From contig NZ_LXYG01000017.1 in assembly GCF_001650905.1 (NCBI RefSeq), forward strand, positions 372,001 to 436,000: a stretch of DNA of 64,000 nucleotides, written 5' to 3'. Below the pieces are notes generated by a model, which did no database searches, was not told the origin of the DNA, and worked only from the letters and a program-made list of their open reading frames with translations. The translations under genes were made by a program, and so were the position numbers. This document shows positions 63,699 through 64,000 of this stretch, in pieces. Position 1 is the stretch's first letter. The number at the start of each line of letters is the position of its first letter. Source of the DNA: Balneola sp. EhC07 (GTDB lineage Bacteria > Bacteroidota > Rhodothermia > Balneolales > Balneolaceae).

Positions 63699-64000
63699 AT
63701 GGAATTATCTCTATCCAATATTTCAAAGACGTATAAAAATGGCGTAAAAGCACTTGACGATGTAACTATTGATATTTCAGCAGGAATGTTTGGGCTTCTG
63801 GGTCCGAACGGTGCAGGGAAGTCTACGTTGATGAGAACCATCGCAACGTTACAAGCTCCTGATTCAGGGATAGCTTCATTAAATGGTATAAATATTCTTG
63901 AGGACAAGATCGCTCTTCGCCAGACATTGGGGTATTTGCCACAGTCATTTGGTGTTTATCCGAAAATGAGTGCAGAAGATCTGTTGCTGTATTTTGCGAG
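63699..64000 (+). CDS. ABC transporter ATP-binding protein (cut by window end)
   Basis: ATG at 63699: MELSLSNISKTYKNGVKALD followed by Walker A GPNGAGKST and the Q-loop LGYLPQSFGVYPKM. The first 100 residues are visible; the signature and Walker B lie beyond the window. The GLLGPNGAGKSTLMRTIATL type is typical of ABC-2 exporters. A minus-strand frame over it is a shadow. Confidence 0.9.
   Translation, partial: MELSLSNISKTYKNGVKALDDVTIDISAGMFGLLGPNGAGKSTLMRTIATLQAPDSGIASLNGINILEDKIALRQTLGYLPQSFGVYPKMSAEDLLLYFA

Noticed and set aside
63647-63907. 86-aa minus-strand frame
   Set aside because: Antisense shadow of the ABC ATPase beginning at 63699.

Overview
The window looks like a chromosomal stretch from a member of the Bacteroidota/Balneolota group, closest in style to marine Balneola/Gracilimonas-type bacteria (inference, no database search). 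Signs of this are two secreted proteins ending in a type IX secretion (Por) sorting domain with the NYPNPFNPST motif, bacillithiol synthase BshA, a Bat (BatC/D/E) locus, TTG-N19/21-TAnnTTTG-type promoters, few Shine-Dalgarno sites, a TonB receptor under a TPP riboswitch, and a Bacteroidota-type arginine operon with an argF-prime carbamoyltransferase.

Layout. 1-9388: end of a CotH/lamin-tail secreted protein, bshA, the YebC-family regulator gene, a bat-like TPR/BatD/BatE operon and an M20 dipeptidase. 9389-11229: repeat-rich spacer with one small hypothetical gene. 11154-19616: arginine operon (GNAT, argG, argC, argD, argF-prime, argB, argE, argH). A promoter, an unannotated 21-codon ORF with 8 arginine codons (11230-11295) and a hairpin precede it and together look like a ribosome-mediated attenuator. 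19617-25241: repeats, an RRM protein, small membrane and hypothetical proteins, a K+/H+ antiporter and a DHFR-like protein. 25402-28733: four same-strand orphan genes separated by attC-like sites. No integrase is visible, so this resembles an integron cassette array of the CALIN type. 29003-31552: hypothetical gene, M28 peptidase, DUF3124 lipoprotein. 31646-34257: TPP riboswitch and TonB receptor. 34412-37283: sucC, pyrR, pyrB. 37352-48514: exopolysaccharide cluster (two GT2, two GT4, wecB, Wzz, Wzy, Wzx, Wza). 48522-57277: EamA transporter, yidC-rnpA-rpmH, soluble histidine kinase, cold-shock protein, and the rplM-rpsI-rpsB-tsf-pyrH translation block. 57503-64000: lipoprotein, VOC protein, AlaDH/PNT-type dehydrogenase, secreted nuclease-like protein, OmdA-type protein, two hypotheticals and the start of an ABC ATPase.

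How genes work together. The arg operon contains every step from glutamate to arginine except carbamoyl-phosphate synthesis. Residue Ala90 of its carbamoyltransferase suggests that succinylated rather than acetylated intermediates are used. The polysaccharide cluster is Wzx/Wzy-type but lacks an initiating phosphoglycosyltransferase. Intergenic space between 9.4 and 28.2 kb is filled by several families of inverted-repeat elements. Some of them sit inside the attC-like sites.

No tRNA, rRNA, CRISPR array, transposase or integrase was found.
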